The position numbers were made by a program, and so were the translations under genes. Below the pieces are notes generated by a model, which had not been told where the DNA came from, searched no databases, and saw nothing but the letters and a program-made list of their open reading frames with translations. From Myxococcales bacterium (GTDB taxonomy: Bacteria > Myxococcota_A > Polyangia > Nannocystales > Nannocystaceae): a DNA stretch of 32,531 nt. Location: the NCBI GenBank assembly GCA_014240065.1, contig JAAZXR010000049.1, positions 1 to 32,531 of the forward strand. The letters run 5' to 3'. Shown one piece after another: positions 1-8,289 of this stretch (position 1 is the stretch's first letter; every line of letters begins with the position of its first letter).

Positions 1-128
1 CCATCACCATCACCGTCACCGGTCTCGCTCGCCGAGGGGTCTCCGTCTCCGCCGTCACTGTCGGCGCAGGCGCTCACAGTGAGTGGCAAAAGGAGCACAC
101 CCACAACGATCTTCCACCGAGACATCAT
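1..128 (-). CDS. Secreted lipoprotein, N-terminal part only (runs off the window)
   Basis: Reading leftward from two adjacent ATG codons (128 and 125), the frame gives a short basic n-region (MMSRWK), a hydrophobic stretch and a lipobox ending VSAC. Acidic Gly/Asp repeats (GDGDGDG) follow and run off the left edge. This is the layout of a lipoprotein with a flexible linker after the lipidated Cys, common in Nannocystis-type myxobacteria. Only 42 codons are visible, so the function of the mature domain cannot be read. The gene is divergent from the YfcC carrier, with a 245-nt shared upstream region in which I see no clear operator. Either ATG could be the true start. Confidence 0.7.
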   Translation of the reverse strand, partial: MMSRWKIVVGVLLLPLTVSACADSDGGDGDPSASETGDGDGD

Positions 129-359
129 GACCTGACTCTAGCGGTGGTCGATGGGCACTGTATCGCCATAAAATGAGAACCTCGCCAGAGATGGCCGGCC
201 GGAATCTTTTGGAGAGTCCAGGGAGGTTCTTTGGTATCCTGCGGGCGCTGCGGGGCACATTCGCAGGGACTCGTTGATTCGTTCTCCCTGCTCGCGAGGG
301 TGCTCCACTGTCTGTGGGGTGCGCGCCACCGCAACAATCACGGCCAAACGGCCGGCTCT

Positions 360-364
360 GAAGG
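360..364 (+). promoter_or_regulatory. Ribosome binding site of the YfcC-type carrier
   Basis: GAAGG lies 9 nt upstream of the ATG at 374. It supports that codon as the start. Confidence 0.6.
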
Positions 365-373
365 CCACGCTCG

Positions 374-1792
374 ATGCGCAAACTACAACCGCCCAACGTC
401 TTCGTACTCATTTTCACTATCCTTGTCCTCGTGGGCCTGATGACGTGGGTGCTCCCCGGCGGTGAGTACGCCAAGGAGGCCATGCAGACCGCCGCGGGCA
501 CCAAGCAGGTGGTGCTGCTCGGGGACGATGGCACGCCCATTTACACGGAGGTGGCTGCCGTGCGCCAAGGGCCTTGGGAGATCCTCAAGGCGCCCATACG
601 GGGCATGGAGCAGGCGGCGGACGTGGTGGCGTTTATCCTCTTGGTCGGCGGCGCCTTCGGGGTGCTCAGCGCCACCGGTGCCATCTTGGCAGCGATTCGA
701 TGGCTCACCGGCGTGGTCGGCGGGCGCGGCCGGTTCTTCATGATTCCCGTGTTGATGTTCACGTTTAGCTTGGGAGGCGCATTTTTCGGCATGGCCGAGG
801 AGGTCATCCCCTTCGTGCTCTTGACGGTGCCGCTCGCGGTGTCGCTGCGCTTCGACGTGACCACTGGCGTGGCCATCCCCTTTATCGGTTCCCAAGCCGG
901 GTTCGCGGCGGCGTTCGTGAACCCGTTCACGCTCGGCATCGCCAAGGGGATCACCGGGCAGCCGATCGACGAGGGCCAGGGCTACCGCATGATCTGTTGG
1001 GTCATCGTCACATCGGTGTGTGCCGCCGCGGTCTCATGGCACGCGTTTCGGGTGTCGCGAAATCCCGAGCACAGCCCCACGCCGGAGCTGGACGCTCGCT
1101 GGCGAGAGGAGTTCGACGCGCCCGCCGACGGCGAGGCAGACGGCCTGCGCCCGGTGCATGTGCTCGTGTTGGTCTGTTTCGCCGCGTCGATGGTGCTGCT
1201 GGCGGTGGGGGCCTTGCAGTGGGACTGGTACATCACCGAGCTGTCCGGCCTGTTCATCGGCATGGCCGTGTTGTGCGGCCTGGCTGGCAAGCTGCGCCCC
1301 GGGCAAATCGCCGACGCCTTCGTGGAGGGGGCCAAGGACCTGGTGGCGGCGGCGGTGCTCGTGGGGGTCGCCCGCGGCATCCTCGTAGTGGCCGAGGACG
1401 GCCGCATCATCGACACCATCTTGCACGGCATGGCCGGCGCGGTGGAGGGGCTCGGGCCGCTGTGGACCACCGAGTGCATGTTCGGCGTGCAGACGGTGAT
1501 CAACTTTTTTGTGCCCAGCGGGAGCGGGCAGGCGGCCTTGACCATGCCGGTGATGTCGCCGCTGGCGCAGATCGTCGGGGTGCACCAAGAGAACGCCATT
1601 TTGGCCTACCAGTTTGGCGACGGCTTCACCAACATGATCATCCCCACCAACGCGGTGCTTGTGGGCGTGTTGAGCATGGCGAAGATGGAGTACGGCACCT
1701 GGTTTCGCTGGATGATCAAGCTTCAGTTGTTCTTGTTTGCCCTGGGCATGGTGTTTTTGGCCTTGAGCCCCTTCCACGGCGTGGCTCCGTGA
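374..1792 (+). CDS. YfcC-family integral membrane carrier (DcuC/C4-dicarboxylate carrier superfamily)
   Basis: The 472-residue protein is almost entirely hydrophobic and has the YfcC-family pattern. It opens with PPNVFVLIFT and a first membrane helix ending in VLPGGEY. The C-terminal half holds the signature VPSGSGQAALTMP followed by FGDGFTNMIIPTNAVL. The length fits the family, with about 12 membrane segments expected in the inner membrane. Relatives are annotated as anaerobic C4-dicarboxylate carriers or as amino-acid/peptide-product exchangers, so the substrate cannot be fixed from sequence. The convergent neighbour is a peptide symporter, which makes a role in amino-acid or peptide handling attractive but unproven. 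The family call is firm and the substrate is unknown. Confidence 0.9.
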   Translation: MRKLQPPNVFVLIFTILVLVGLMTWVLPGGEYAKEAMQTAAGTKQVVLLGDDGTPIYTEVAAVRQGPWEILKAPIRGMEQAADVVAFILLVGGAFGVLSATGAILAAIRWLTGVVGGRGRFFMIPVLMFTFSLGGAFFGMAEEVIPFVLLTVPLAVSLRFDVTTGVAIPFIGSQAGFAAAFVNPFTLGIAKGITGQPIDEGQGYRMICWVIVTSVCAAAVSWHAFRVSRNPEHSPTPELDARWREEFDAPADGEADGLRPVHVLVLVCFAASMVLLAVGALQWDWYITELSGLFIGMAVLCGLAGKLRPGQIADAFVEGAKDLVAAAVLVGVARGILVVAEDGRIIDTILHGMAGAVEGLGPLWTTECMFGVQTVINFFVPSGSGQAALTMPVMSPLAQIVGVHQENAILAYQFGDGFTNMIIPTNAVLVGVLSMAKMEYGTWFRWMIKLQLFLFALGMVFLALSPFHGVAP

Positions 1793-1828
1793 CACATCTG
1801 CGGAGGTGACGCGCAGCCCAAAACGCGA

Positions 1829-1881
1829 CACGCCCCGTGGCCATGGGGCGACGGGGCGTGCGTGTCCCGCCGTGCGGCGGG
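1829..1881. terminator. Two GC-rich hairpins between convergent genes, likely bidirectional terminator region
   Basis: A 10-bp perfect stem (1829-1838 with 1851-1860, arms CACGCCCCGT and ACGGGGCGTG) is followed by a second stem, CCCGCC with GGCGGG (1866-1871 with 1876-1881). They lie between the stop of the carrier at 1792 and the stop of the peptide symporter at 1896. Neither stem has a T-tract, so efficient intrinsic termination is uncertain. Position and symmetry suggest a shared 3' end structure. Confidence 0.5.
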
Positions 1882-1895
1882 CGAGGAGGGCGCGG

Positions 1896-3392
1896 TTACT
1901 TCACGCCGTGCATCAGCTTGTTGATGAAGGGCGCCGCGATAAAGAACACCACCGCGAGCACCACACCCATGAGGAACAGCTGGTTGAACACCTCCGAATA
2001 GCCTTCGATGGAGCCGGCCGCAGCGCCGTGTGCACCACCGCCGGTGGCCACGGAGGCGATGAGTCCGGCGATGTAGTTGGCGCCGGCGATGGAGAGGAAC
2101 CACCCGCCCATGGCGAGGCCCGTCTCTTCGGGTTTCGCCAGCTTGGTCACCATGGACAGCCCGATGGGGGACAGGCACAGCTCCCCCGAGGTGTGGATGA
2201 AGTAGCAAAGCGCCAGCATGATCGCGGGGATCTTGCCGTCCCCGTCTTGGAGCTGGCCGATGGAGAACACCAGCACGTAAAAGCCCAACGCCACGAGCAC
2301 GAGGGCGATGGCGAACTTGCGCGGGATGGAGGGGTTTATCTTCTTCTTGTCGAGCGCGGGCCAGGCCAGGGCGAACAGCGGCGCGAGCAGCAAAATGAAG
2401 GTGGGGTTGGCCGACTGGAAGGCCGCGAAGTCGATGGTGAAGCCGCCGATGGTCAGGTCCACGTAGTCGCGGGCGAAGAAGTTGAGGGAGGAGCCCGCCT
2501 GCTCGAACAGGGACCAGAAGATCGCGTTGGCGATGAACAAAATGAGCATCGCGTAGTAGCGATGAAGCTGCACCTTGTTCGCCTTGAGGCCGCTGCGCAC
2601 GAAATAGCCGGCGAGGAACAGCAAGAGGCCGCCGAGGATGTACCCCAGGATTTCGCTCTTGCTCAAGAGCACGTACACGGGCGCGGCGAGCACGAGCCCG
2701 CCCACGAGCACGAGGCCCATCGAGCCGTAGCCCTCCTTGCCCTCGGGGGCCTTGCCCACGTGGCCGATCCATGACTTGAGCAGCTGAAAGACCATCAAGC
2801 CGAAGATCATGCCGATCCCGGCGGAGAAGAAGCCCCACTTGAGGCCGTAGGTCACGCCGATCCAGGTGGAGGTGATGAGCGGCGCGATAAGGGCGCCGGC
2901 GTTGATGCCCATATAGAAGATGGTGAAGCCCGAGTCGCGCCGGCTGTCGCCCGGCTCGTAGAGCTGGCCCACCATGGTGGAGATGTTGGGTTTGAACAGG
3001 CCGTTGCCCACCACCAAGAGCGCGAGCCCCATCAAGAAAGTGGTCAGATCGGGGGCGAGGAGCATGAACATGCCCGCGGCCATCATGGTGCCGCCGAGCA
3101 TGATGGAGCGTTGGTAGCCGAGGATCCGGTCGGCCACGTAGCCGCCGAGCAGGCCGGTCATGTAGACCATGGAGGTGTAGCCGCCGTAGGTGAGGCTGGC
3201 CTCGGACTCGGCGCCATCGCCGTGGTGGGCGAAGAAAGCCTGCGCCACGTGGACCGCGAGGATGGCGCGCATTCCGTAGTAGCAAAAGCGCTCCCAAAAC
3301 TCGCTCCCGAAGAGCATCCAAAGTCCGCGGGGATGGCCCCCAAGTTCACCGGGAGGGGGCGCGATCCATTCGTGCGTCTTTTCTTCAGCCAT
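1896..3392 (-). CDS. Proton-dependent oligopeptide transporter (POT/PTR2 family)
   Basis: This 498-residue major-facilitator protein has the POT hallmarks. The first helix carries the proton-coupling ExxER motif within EFWERFCYYG (residues 31-40). GGYVADRILGYQ follows helix 2 at about 83-94. The PTR2 signature FYMGINAG is at about 159-166. Length and about 12-14 hydrophobic segments match bacterial di/tripeptide symporters, which import small peptides driven by the proton gradient across the inner membrane. The ATG at 3392 gives MAEEKTHEW and a short cytosolic N-terminus, and no strong Shine-Dalgarno is visible. Import of peptides would suit a proteolytic predatory bacterium. The dtpT-like name would be a guess, so no symbol is given. 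Confidence 0.95.
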   Translation of the reverse strand: MAEEKTHEWIAPPPGELGGHPRGLWMLFGSEFWERFCYYGMRAILAVHVAQAFFAHHGDGAESEASLTYGGYTSMVYMTGLLGGYVADRILGYQRSIMLGGTMMAAGMFMLLAPDLTTFLMGLALLVVGNGLFKPNISTMVGQLYEPGDSRRDSGFTIFYMGINAGALIAPLITSTWIGVTYGLKWGFFSAGIGMIFGLMVFQLLKSWIGHVGKAPEGKEGYGSMGLVLVGGLVLAAPVYVLLSKSEILGYILGGLLLFLAGYFVRSGLKANKVQLHRYYAMLILFIANAIFWSLFEQAGSSLNFFARDYVDLTIGGFTIDFAAFQSANPTFILLLAPLFALAWPALDKKKINPSIPRKFAIALVLVALGFYVLVFSIGQLQDGDGKIPAIMLALCYFIHTSGELCLSPIGLSMVTKLAKPEETGLAMGGWFLSIAGANYIAGLIASVATGGGAHGAAAGSIEGYSEVFNQLFLMGVVLAVVFFIAAPFINKLMHGVK

Positions 3393-3558
3393 AAGCGCGG
3401 CGACGGTACCCGATGGGGTGAGACTGGGTCAACGACTTGGCGGGGAGGGAGGCTTTGCGCCGTGCAGGTGGTTGCGCGCTCTCGCAGAGGTGGTCGCGGC
3501 TGCGAGCGAAAGTGCTCGCGAGAACTTCGTTCGGCTCGTGAGCCGGAAGCCCGCGGCA

Positions 3559-3582
3559 CCGCGCGACTGCACGTGCGCGCGG
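3559..3582 (-). terminator. GC-rich hairpin just downstream of the propeller lipoprotein gene
   Basis: A 7-bp perfect stem, CCGCGCG at 3559-3565 with CGCGCGG at 3576-3582, has a 10-nt loop. It lies 10 nt past the stop codon of the minus-strand gene ending at 3592. No T-run follows, so this is only a candidate terminator or mRNA 3' end. Confidence 0.3.
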
Positions 3583-3591
3583 CTTGTGCCC

Positions 3592-5163
3592 CTAACGGAA
3601 GACGTTGGCGTAGAGGCTGGTGCGCGCGCCGTCGAACTGGATCCACGTGACGTAGGCGTTACCGTTGGCGTCCGTGGCCACCTGAGGTAGCTCGGCGTCG
3701 CCGGCGTCGTCGGTCTCGAGCGCCGTCGGGCCACTCCAGGATTTGGTGGCGGCGTCGAAGCGCTTGGCCCAGATATTTTGGACGATGCCGTCGCCTTGCG
3801 CCCACACGAACACGACGTTGTCGTTGGCGCCTACGCTGACTTGAGGATCCCACGCGTTCCCGGCGTCGTCGGTCTCGAGCAGCTCGGTGCGCCCCCACGT
3901 GCCGAGGAAGCTGCTGTAGCTGTTGAACCACACGTTGAAGCGCCCGTTGTCGTATTGCATCCAGGTGGCGAAGATGTCGCCCGTGTCGCTGATGGCTATT
4001 TGGGGTCGCGACGCGTCTCCGGCTTCGTCCTCGATCAGCGTGGGGACGCCCCACAGGAGGGTTGTCGTGTCAAACGTCCGCACCCAGATATTGTCATCTT
4101 CGCCGTCGTTTTGAGTCCAAATAATGACGGCGTCTCCGTTGGCGTTGGCGACGACTTGCGGAGCGCCCGTGGTGCCGGTGTCGTCGGTCTCGACGAGCTC
4201 GGGGAGCCCCCAGCTGTCTGTGGTCGTGTCGTAGCGGTTGGACCAAATATTGTTGCGCAGACCATCCCACTGGAACCACACGGCGATCGCGTTGCCAGCG
4301 CCGTCTGCTGCGATTTGGGGGAAGAACGCCGCGCCGATGTCGTCTTGCTCGATCAGCTCCGCGCCCAGCCATGTGCCCGTTCCGAGGTGGTAGCGGTTGG
4401 ACCATACGTTGAGGTTGCTCCCGCTCGTTTGGGTCCACACGGCGAAGGCGGTGCCGTTCCCCGCGGCGGCGATCTGAGGATTCGAGGCGTCGCCGGCGCT
4501 GTTGGTCTCCAGCTGCTCGACCGAGCCCCACGCGTCGGTCGTCGGATCATAACGGTTCGTGAGGGCGTCTTGCAGGGAGCCTCCGTTGCCTTGCTCCCAC
4601 ACGGCGACCGCGTCTCCACCGCTGGAGACGGTGACTTCAGGTTTGAAGGCGCCGCCCGCGTTGTCGAACTCGATCGGTTTGGCGTTGGCCCACGAGTTTG
4701 ACTCGGTGAGGTAGCGAATGGCGCCGATATGGGTGAGGGGGCTCCCGTCCGACTGGCTCCACACGACCACGGCGTTGCCGTCGGCGTCGCAGCTGATCTC
4801 TGGAGCGCTGGCGTTCCCGGCGTCGTCGAACTCGAGCAGCTCGGCGCCACGCCACATCTTGCCGGTGCACACGCCCGTCTCACACTGCTCGTCTTCGGCG
4901 CATCCGTTGTCGCACGCGCCGCAGTGCGCGAGGTCGATGTCCAGGTCGACGCACTCGCCGCCACACTCGACGAGGGGCTCCGTGCACATGACGCCCGTCT
5001 CGGTGCCAGTGTCCTCGTCGCCAGTGTCTTCCGCGAAGCCCGTGTCGGTGCCCGTGCCATCTCCGCTGGTGAAGGTGAGATTGTTGTCGCCGGGTTCGGA
5101 CGCTGTACAAGCGGCCGCGAATCCGCCCGCGAGCGCGCAGACCGCCAGTTGTTTGAAAGTCAT
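3592..5163 (-). CDS. Lipoprotein with a Cys-rich module and eight ~53-residue propeller-like repeats
   Basis: Translation from ATG 5163 gives 523 residues. MTFKQLAVCALAGG and the lipobox FAAAC form a lipoprotein signal, and a Thr/Gly/Asp linker follows. Upstream in-frame codons give no signal peptide, and AGGG lies about 8 nt before this ATG. Next is a six- to eight-Cys module (ECGGECVD...HCGACDNGC) of the Stig1-like type. The rest is eight tandem repeats of about 53 residues. Each runs W-x(3-5)-LxExDDAGxAxxPQVxxxxxGxAxxxWxQxDG-x(5)-IWxxRYDxxT, with the last ending at NVFR. The periodic W, GNA and WxQ pattern suggests one blade per repeat, so an eight-bladed beta-propeller on the cell surface. 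No catalytic motif is seen. A binding or adhesion role is inferred only from the fold. Confidence 0.85.
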   Translation of the reverse strand: MTFKQLAVCALAGGFAAACTASEPGDNNLTFTSGDGTGTDTGFAEDTGDEDTGTETGVMCTEPLVECGGECVDLDIDLAHCGACDNGCAEDEQCETGVCTGKMWRGAELLEFDDAGNASAPEISCDADGNAVVVWSQSDGSPLTHIGAIRYLTESNSWANAKPIEFDNAGGAFKPEVTVSSGGDAVAVWEQGNGGSLQDALTNRYDPTTDAWGSVEQLETNSAGDASNPQIAAAGNGTAFAVWTQTSGSNLNVWSNRYHLGTGTWLGAELIEQDDIGAAFFPQIAADGAGNAIAVWFQWDGLRNNIWSNRYDTTTDSWGLPELVETDDTGTTGAPQVVANANGDAVIIWTQNDGEDDNIWVRTFDTTTLLWGVPTLIEDEAGDASRPQIAISDTGDIFATWMQYDNGRFNVWFNSYSSFLGTWGRTELLETDDAGNAWDPQVSVGANDNVVFVWAQGDGIVQNIWAKRFDAATKSWSGPTALETDDAGDAELPQVATDANGNAYVTWIQFDGARTSLYANVFR

Positions 5164-5447
5164 GGGGTACCCTACGAGCCAAAGTTGAGCAGCGTCAATC
5201 GGGCGGGCGGTGTCAACGCCGCAGAGAATCGTGTGGATGCGACGGTTTCGCGGGAGAGGGCTCGCTCCGAAAATGCGCGAAATCAAGCGGCGTGTTCAGG
5301 TGGTGATGCTTCGGAAACGACGTTTGCGTGATCGGAATCGCCTGCCCGAGGGCCGCTTGCTGGCCGGGCCGGCGCGATCGTTGGTCCGGGGATCGGGCGC
5401 GCGAGCGTCACGAGCTCCCGACGGAGCCGGGGCGCTCGGAGGCGGGT

Positions 5448-6506
5448 TCATTGGGGCATGCACGACGCCCAGTTTGGAAACTCGACGCAAATCTCGCTTT
5501 GGGCGTCGCAACAATTACAATCGAATGGCGGCGGCTCAAAAACGCATGGGTCGTAGTCGGTTGTTCCATAGCAACAGGCCTCAAATCCCTCGCCGCAGGG
5601 GTCTTCGAACACGCATTCGTCGTTGACGCAGGTGTGATGGGCCGGGCATCCCGTGCAACCGCCGCCACAATAAGGTCCGCGGCATTCGAACAGCCAGGGG
5701 TAGGTGCCGCAGTTTGTGACCGAACAGACGCTGTACTCGGAGGCAGGTTCACAGGGCGTCCCCGAGACGGCGTCCCCGTCAAAACAGACTCCTTGTACAC
5801 AGGTCAGATCGTGGTTCTCCGGACCCCAATCCGGGCTGGATATTTTCGGAAATTCATCGTTGCAGTCCCTGTCGCACTCGCCGCAGTGCTCCCGCTCGTT
5901 CATCAGGTCGCGGCATCCAAGGTTGCTGCCGCAAAAGGCGAGCCCCAAACTCTCGCAGGCGTCCTCGCAGGCGCCGCCGTCACAAGGAATGCACTGCCCG
6001 CCGACACACGCGAGGTCGGCCGCGCAGTCGTTGCCGCAGGCACCACAGCTTGTGGGGCCTACGGAGAGATCCTCACACGAGAGGCTGTCGTCACACCAGG
6101 TCAGCTCCTCGCCGCAGTCGGCGGATTCACAGACGCCGTCCTGGCACGAGCCCTCGCCGCACTCGACGTCGCACCCGCCGCAGTGAGTGGCGTCCGTGAA
6201 GGGATCGACACACGATCCGTTGCACTCGATGAGCGGCGGGTCACAGCTGGTGGAATCGCCCGTGGTGTCGCCGGAATCGCCGGTGGCGCCCGTACCGGTG
6301 GCGCTGGCGTCGTCGCCGGAATCGCCGGAACCGCCTGTGACGCCGGTGCCGGTGGCGCTGGCGTCACCGCCGGAATCGCCTGTGACGCTGGTGCCGGTAA
6401 CGCTGGCGTCGTCGCCGGAGCCGCCGTACCCCTCGGCGGCGGTTTCTTCGGCGTCATCGTCGGCGCCGGTCTCAAAAACGCCCTGACAGCCCCACCTGGG
6501 CGCCAC
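5448..6506 (-). CDS. Cysteine-rich Stig1-like protein with repetitive linker; start uncertain, no signal peptide in frame
   Basis: The frame encodes a Gly/Asp/Ala/Thr repetitive stretch and then about 230 residues very rich in cysteine. Several modules follow the pattern CxGxCVD-x-HCGGCDxxC, as in SCVDPFTDATHCGGC, and the end reads CNCC...CMPQ. This is clearly real coding sequence of the secreted myxobacterial Cys-rich type. The problem is the 5' end. A mature-lipoprotein-like GCQGVFETGADDD is preceded in frame by no hydrophobic segment, because the upstream DNA encodes the C-terminus of the next gene in another frame. GTG 6506 is given as a minimal start; ATG 6626 or 6659 would only add non-hydrophobic residues. 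The gene may have lost its signal through a deletion, or contain a frameshift. Confidence 0.6.
   Translation of the reverse strand: MAPRWGCQGVFETGADDDAEETAAEGYGGSGDDASVTGTSVTGDSGGDASATGTGVTGGSGDSGDDASATGTGATGDSGDTTGDSTSCDPPLIECNGSCVDPFTDATHCGGCDVECGEGSCQDGVCESADCGEELTWCDDSLSCEDLSVGPTSCGACGNDCAADLACVGGQCIPCDGGACEDACESLGLAFCGSNLGCRDLMNEREHCGECDRDCNDEFPKISSPDWGPENHDLTCVQGVCFDGDAVSGTPCEPASEYSVCSVTNCGTYPWLFECRGPYCGGGCTGCPAHHTCVNDECVFEDPCGEGFEACCYGTTDYDPCVFEPPPFDCNCCDAQSEICVEFPNWASCMPQ
6282..6425. repeat. Three imperfect 45-54 nt tandem repeats encoding an Asp/Ala/Thr/Gly linker
   Basis: Copies lie at 6282-6335 (54 nt), 6336-6380 and 6381-6425 (45 nt each). They share the core GGTGCCGGTGGCGCTGGCGT with a few substitutions. 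On the minus strand they encode repeats of the form SGDDASATGTGVTGD, a flexible spacer between the N-terminus and the Cys modules of the surrounding gene. Confidence 0.8.
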
Positions 6507-7581
6507 CGTCTCGGGATGGACCCATATGGAATCGCACGAGAGGGCCTCGCGGTGAAGTGCCGTGGCTCGCAGTAGTCGGCGAAACCCAAACTCCCGAGCG
6601 CAGCGCTCGATCCGTGCGCAAGGCATCGCCGGCCATGAGCATGGCCGCGGCGCCACCAAAGATGCTCGTGGTCGAAATCTGACCCGGGAATGGTTGGATA
6701 TCCATGATGCCCAGGGAGATCAGTCCGACAGCGTTGGTGAGGCACAGGCCGTAGAGTACCCAGCCCGTCACGCGAATCCCTCGCGATCCCGGGAGTGCGA
6801 CCCCGCGTCGCGCGAGGTTGACGCGAGCCGAACGCCCGGCGGCGGCGGCGATCGGCGTGGACATCGCAAACGCCAGAGTCGCGGCGCCCCCAAGAGGTAA
6901 GGCCGGGATCCGTCCGCCATCGTCCGCGGTGAACTCGGCGGCCAAGCCGAGGGCCACGCCGAGCGACCCGAGCACGATGCCGGTGGTCGCGCCACCGCGT
7001 GCCCAGTTGGGGGCGGGGGGCAGCGGGGTCGGCGCGGCTCCGGTGGGGGCTGGTGCGGTCATGGGGGCCACCGCAGGTCCGGCGGATGTGGCCGCGGTCA
7101 TCGGCGCGGGTGGGGGTACGGGGGTGCGGCACGTGCCTCGCTCGCAGATTCGGTCTCCTTTGCACTGGGTGTCGTTGACGCACCCGGCGGGTGTGGAGGG
7201 GGCCGCGCAAACGCCACCGGTGCAGACCTCGGCTCCCGGGCACTCCGTATCCACCGTGCACGGTGATTCGATGTCGTCGTCCGACGGCGCGAGTCCGGAG
7301 ACCGCCTCCGGGGATCCTCTCGATGCGCTTGCGTCGGAGGCGAGGGTAGATGTCGAGGGCTCTGCCGCAGGCGTGTGCACGTGCGCGGTGTCGGTGGTGG
7401 TCTCAAGGTGTGCGTCGCCTACTCGATTGGCGACGCTCGCCGCTACGGGTGTTGAGGCGTGCGCGGGGGTGACGGGCCCGGCGAGCGACAGGGCAACCAC
7501 GGCGACACTCGCAAGCGATGGATGATGGAGCGAGCGCGCAGAGGTGCTCCGGCGGGATGACGATGGATGGACGAGTTTCAT
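6472..7581 (-). CDS. Exported protein with two Cys motifs and C-terminal membrane helices, unknown function
   Basis: From ATG 7581 the protein has 369 residues. A basic n-region (SSSRRSTSAR), a hydrophobic core and an AHA-ST cleavage-like site form a signal peptide. Two short Cys modules follow (CTVDTECPGAEVCTGGVC and CVNDTQCKGDRICERGTC), of the kind common in myxobacterial secreted proteins. A Pro/Ala-rich linker leads to three or four hydrophobic segments (GGATTGIVLGSLGVALGLA, WVLYGLCLTNAVGLISLG and others). The end, GLSGRF, is typical of a myxobacterial protein family with C-terminal helices. No Shine-Dalgarno is seen before ATG 7581, and an in-frame GTG at 7644 exists but would sit before the signal. 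The 3' end overlaps the frame of the following Cys-rich gene. Confidence 0.75.
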   Translation of the reverse strand: MKLVHPSSSRRSTSARSLHHPSLASVAVVALSLAGPVTPAHASTPVAASVANRVGDAHLETTTDTAHVHTPAAEPSTSTLASDASASRGSPEAVSGLAPSDDDIESPCTVDTECPGAEVCTGGVCAAPSTPAGCVNDTQCKGDRICERGTCRTPVPPPAPMTAATSAGPAVAPMTAPAPTGAAPTPLPPAPNWARGGATTGIVLGSLGVALGLAAEFTADDGGRIPALPLGGAATLAFAMSTPIAAAAGRSARVNLARRGVALPGSRGIRVTGWVLYGLCLTNAVGLISLGIMDIQPFPGQISTTSIFGGAAAMLMAGDALRTDRALRSGVWVSPTTASHGTSPRGPLVRFHMGPSRDGGAQVGLSGRF

Positions 7582-7684
7582 GGGAGGAACGGAACGATGG
7601 GGCGAGATGTTGGTGATTGAACGTGAGCGGCGGCAGGCGTCCACAGGGGATGGTCATGGCGCACGAAGTGTGGCGACGCTGGGA

Positions 7685-8098
7685 TCAGTTCGGCTCCCAC
7701 TCGAAGTCGTAGGTGCTCCAGGTCCCGTCGCCTTCGCACTCGAGCCGATCATCGGTGATGAGGTCACACTCCATCTCGAAGTCGAGCTCGCCACAGTTCC
7801 CTTCACAAGAGAGGTCGAGTTCGTAGCGGGCACCCTTCTCGATGACGCGCACGTCCACATCAAAGTCGGCGTAGTAGTAGCCGTCACCCTGGTAGAAATA
7901 GATCCGCGATTCGCCGCGCATGTCGGAATCGATTTCGAAGGTATTCTCACTATTGCCGATGGGGTCGGTAGATTCCCACCGGCCGATGATTGGGTCGGGG
8001 TCGTCCTCGCATCCGCTGACCAAGGGCAGCGACAACGCGAGTGCCGCGAGCACCAAGGACCGAGGTGTGATCGTATGGGGGGTTGAAGAGCAGTTCAT
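7685..8098 (-). CDS. Small lipoprotein, 137 residues, unknown function
   Basis: ATG 8098 is preceded by AAGGA about 9 nt upstream. The N-terminus has a basic region, a hydrophobic core (SLVLAALALSLPL) and the lipobox LVSGC. The mature part starts with an acidic EDDPDP spacer. It continues as a small beta-rich domain with a GRWES opening, aromatic strands (RIYFYQGDGYYYADF) and two Cys pairs (CEGNC, MECD...LECEGDG). GxW near the start recalls lipocalin-like small lipoproteins, but I cannot assign a family. It is divergent from the Ser/Thr kinase gene, with 191 nt between their starts. Confidence 0.8.
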   Translation of the reverse strand: MNCSSTPHTITPRSLVLAALALSLPLVSGCEDDPDPIIGRWESTDPIGNSENTFEIDSDMRGESRIYFYQGDGYYYADFDVDVRVIEKGARYELDLSCEGNCGELDFEMECDLITDDRLECEGDGTWSTYDFEWEPN

Positions 8099-8289
8099 TG
8101 GATTTTCCTTTCGTTGAGGTTTCGGGGGCGGGGTTCGTTGCTGGTAGTACGGCGCCGACCCGTTTCGATCCCACCGCCCCAAATATTTCTTGAGATCATC
8201 GAACCTCGCGGAAGACGCGCTCGTGATCGGTGGGGTGGGAGCATCGAGGCTTGCTCCCCCTGCGGTGGGTGCGAGATCCTCGGGTATCC

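Noticed and set aside
1-20. CATCACCATCACC-like start resembling a His-tag or vector sequence
   Set aside because: On the minus strand it is the GDGDG linker of a lipoprotein, which fits the organism, and no vector sequence follows.
1723-3321. 532-codon open frame antisense-like to the peptide symporter
   Set aside because: Its Arg/His/Gly-rich translation matches no family, and the overlapping frame encodes a complete POT transporter.
5164-5447. Search for a small gene or RNA between the two Cys-rich genes
   Set aside because: No frame with family features and no terminator-type hairpin seen; treated as promoter region.
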